Source: Anaerolineae bacterium
GTDB lineage: Bacteria; Chloroflexota; Anaerolineae; UBA3071
Direction of reading: 5' to 3'
NCBI GenBank assembly: GCA_029907105.1
Contig: JARYMM010000033.1
Location: 1-40,221 of the forward strand
DNA: 40,221 nucleotides
Both the position numbers and the translations under genes were made by a program. Positions within the stretch are counted from its first letter, which is position 1; each line of letters begins with the position of its first letter. Below, one piece after another: positions 40,101 to 40,221 of this stretch. The notes below the pieces were generated by a model. That model saw nothing but the letters and a program-made list of their open reading frames with translations, did not search any database and was not told where the DNA came from.

Positions 40101-40221
40101 CCCACGGCGACGCCGACGGCCACGTCTACGCCAACGGCGACCTGTACGCCGACGCCTACAGCGACAGCCACGCCCACGTCAACTCCGACGCCCACGGCCA
40201 CGCCGACGGCCACATCTACGC
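37137..40221 (+). CDS. Large secreted multidomain protein with glycoside-hydrolase-like barrel, partial at right edge
   Basis: Open for 1028 codons to the window edge. A signal/anchor segment (about 10-35), an (alpha/beta)8-type region (about 66-380, [14 protein letters not shown] and [12 protein letters not shown] carrying candidate acidic residues), a beta-rich carbohydrate-binding-like part (about 388-551), a DNRLRE/CBM96-type domain ([19 protein letters not shown] to [12 protein letters not shown], about 578-775), a TPTPT linker, an SdrD-B-like domain ([20 protein letters not shown], about 807-901) and a Thr-Pro repeat tail (904-1028). Likely cell-surface and carbohydrate-linked; the enzyme class is not certain. 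No ribosome site precedes ATG 37137, so it may be translationally coupled to carD. Confidence 0.85.
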   Translation, partial: MTERSTRTTFLGPGIVLALVVFCLVVPPLSSGLVGIERVPARPAGFSAPSSPPRAQTSHAMAAPARRLPDAPYPGVYAFNDKVHLDPTVYPVYGGHKLFQWYAVEPWADDEYRWGVIEDWIVADNALGKPVGIGINSYDGTGAGGDLTPPWVYEAAPDAELLCHQEWPIPKYWHPAWLAAWADLIRDFGARYDGDPRLAWVVISTGMYGENWPASDYWHGDCLEEAGLTSELWLETMKRIVDIYAAAFPHTTLLLQFAPYYKSPIERREITAYAAGKGIGLKHNGLWPDTNGAVVDDPSKSYYQAGQYDPFFLWGDQVPTGWEGQEYQLTGDVGTLWGIYNGLNKHPDYLLLGEEITTNPSRRPMIEFAQTYLGRTIEDTPAVWVALREHDPNWQGQAEWFPQRGNYDFWLYQLDDAPGGRTVPEWGVSAYPEGRWTRRTDQSRGQRYMVFDVDDAYFYDGGDGSGARVNVTYYDQGWGSWRLQYDAFDDPYRTAGVVQKTNSGRWLTASFTLADARFADRQAGGGDFRLDCLGDGDEYFHFVQVIKLPERPAPPPEAVPTGSPPGLPPTLTPTPPAESVTLQQGVAGYTGTADVTISRWSPGTPNPNDALLRLRSSRDDPFTTIYDVYSILIRFDLSHLPSGMVVQDARLRLYAVDRTLEDRLRISAYELLRPWNEAQATWNQPLAGQWWVEPGANGEGSDRAARRTDIELLYELNLWYEFELTPLVQRWLDDPGSNYGVLLRDINVKNLSYSLASSEYPQVPFRPQLVIVYTRPGWTTPTPTPTETPTPTISPTPTTTPSPPPTTGHVYGLVFDDLDENGWHGEGEPPVAGAVVELLRGTTVVRSQTTLADGWYDFTAIEPGTYLLRETDPPGYGSITPNELPFQVAAGTELRWDFADRRLMPTATPTATPTPTPTPTATPTDTPTPTATATPTSTPTPTATPTATSTPTATPTATSTPTATCTPTATATATPTATAIATPTPTPTPTATPTATSTPTATCTPTPTATATPTSTPTPTATPTATST
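39850..40221 (+). repeat. Thr-Pro coding tandem repeat with higher-order copy
   Basis: Codons for (P/A/S)T repeat as CCCACGGCCACGCCGACGG-like units. A segment beginning CCTACAGCGACAGCCACGCC at 39921 recurs at 40155, an offset of 234 bases, with one extra inserted unit between the flanks. The complementary strand has a long Val-Gly frame that is a shadow. Confidence 0.85.

Noticed and set aside
39731-40213. Minus-strand Val-Gly repeat frame
   Set aside because: It is the complement of Thr-Pro codons and a known artefact of such repeats.
39850-40221. CRISPR array
   Set aside because: Repeats are contiguous Thr-Pro codons in frame, without unique spacers.

Overview
The window looks like a chromosomal segment from a member of the Chloroflexota (Anaerolineae/Caldilineae-like). 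The evidence is: high G+C; a SARP/BTAD-type AAA regulator; secreted proteins with long Thr-Pro linkers or a YLPLV tail; a CarD-like regulator; a fused SHMT-GcvT protein; and many small palindromic repeats. No rRNA, tRNA, phage, transposase or CRISPR array is visible, so most of the window is core metabolism. This placement is inferred from gene content only.

Layout. 1-3445 (minus): a partial SARP/AAA regulator with a probable 1-base frameshift, preceded by a decayed secreted metalloprotease gene. 3618-10602 (minus): the glycine cleavage operon in transcription order glyA-gcvT fusion, gcvH, gcvPA, gcvPB, driven by a near-consensus promoter. 10893-12169 (plus): peptide deformylase and a nitroreductase. 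12195-20347 (minus): glycosyltransferase, PH-like/DUF1648 membrane protein, ilvE, nitroreductase, surE, a PIN/antitoxin pair and a class A penicillin-binding protein. 20518-23396 (plus): a conserved unknown protein and a K+-independent-type H+-pyrophosphatase. 23562-34580 (plus): a ten-gene co-directional run with two HdrA-like flavoproteins, an orphan HicB-like protein between them, a HIT protein, an alkyl-DHAP-synthase-like FAD oxidase, a GlpD-like dehydrogenase, a DUF1624 membrane protein, a DUF1405 membrane protein, an LCAT-like lipase/acyltransferase and an IolO-like sugar epimerase. 34635-35675 (minus): pdxA-like. 36638-40221 (plus): carD-like gene and a very large secreted multidomain protein that runs off the right edge.

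The glycine operon encodes T, H, P1, P2 and SHMT, so glycine, serine and one-carbon units can be interconverted; the L protein is not here. The 27-34 kb genes suggest glycerophosphate/ether-lipid chemistry next to an Hdr-type electron-transfer module, but that link is inference.

The most unusual property is the density of short interspersed repeats. Several families sit between genes, inside genes as in-frame insertions (SARP regulator, the SHMT-GcvT linker, both HdrA paralogues), and at gene 3' ends, where they supply the last codons and stop. One 25-bp palindrome coincides with a frame break in the metalloprotease gene. Two HdrA paralogues carry separate insertions of the same repeat family, and one also carries a palindrome inside an iron-sulfur motif.
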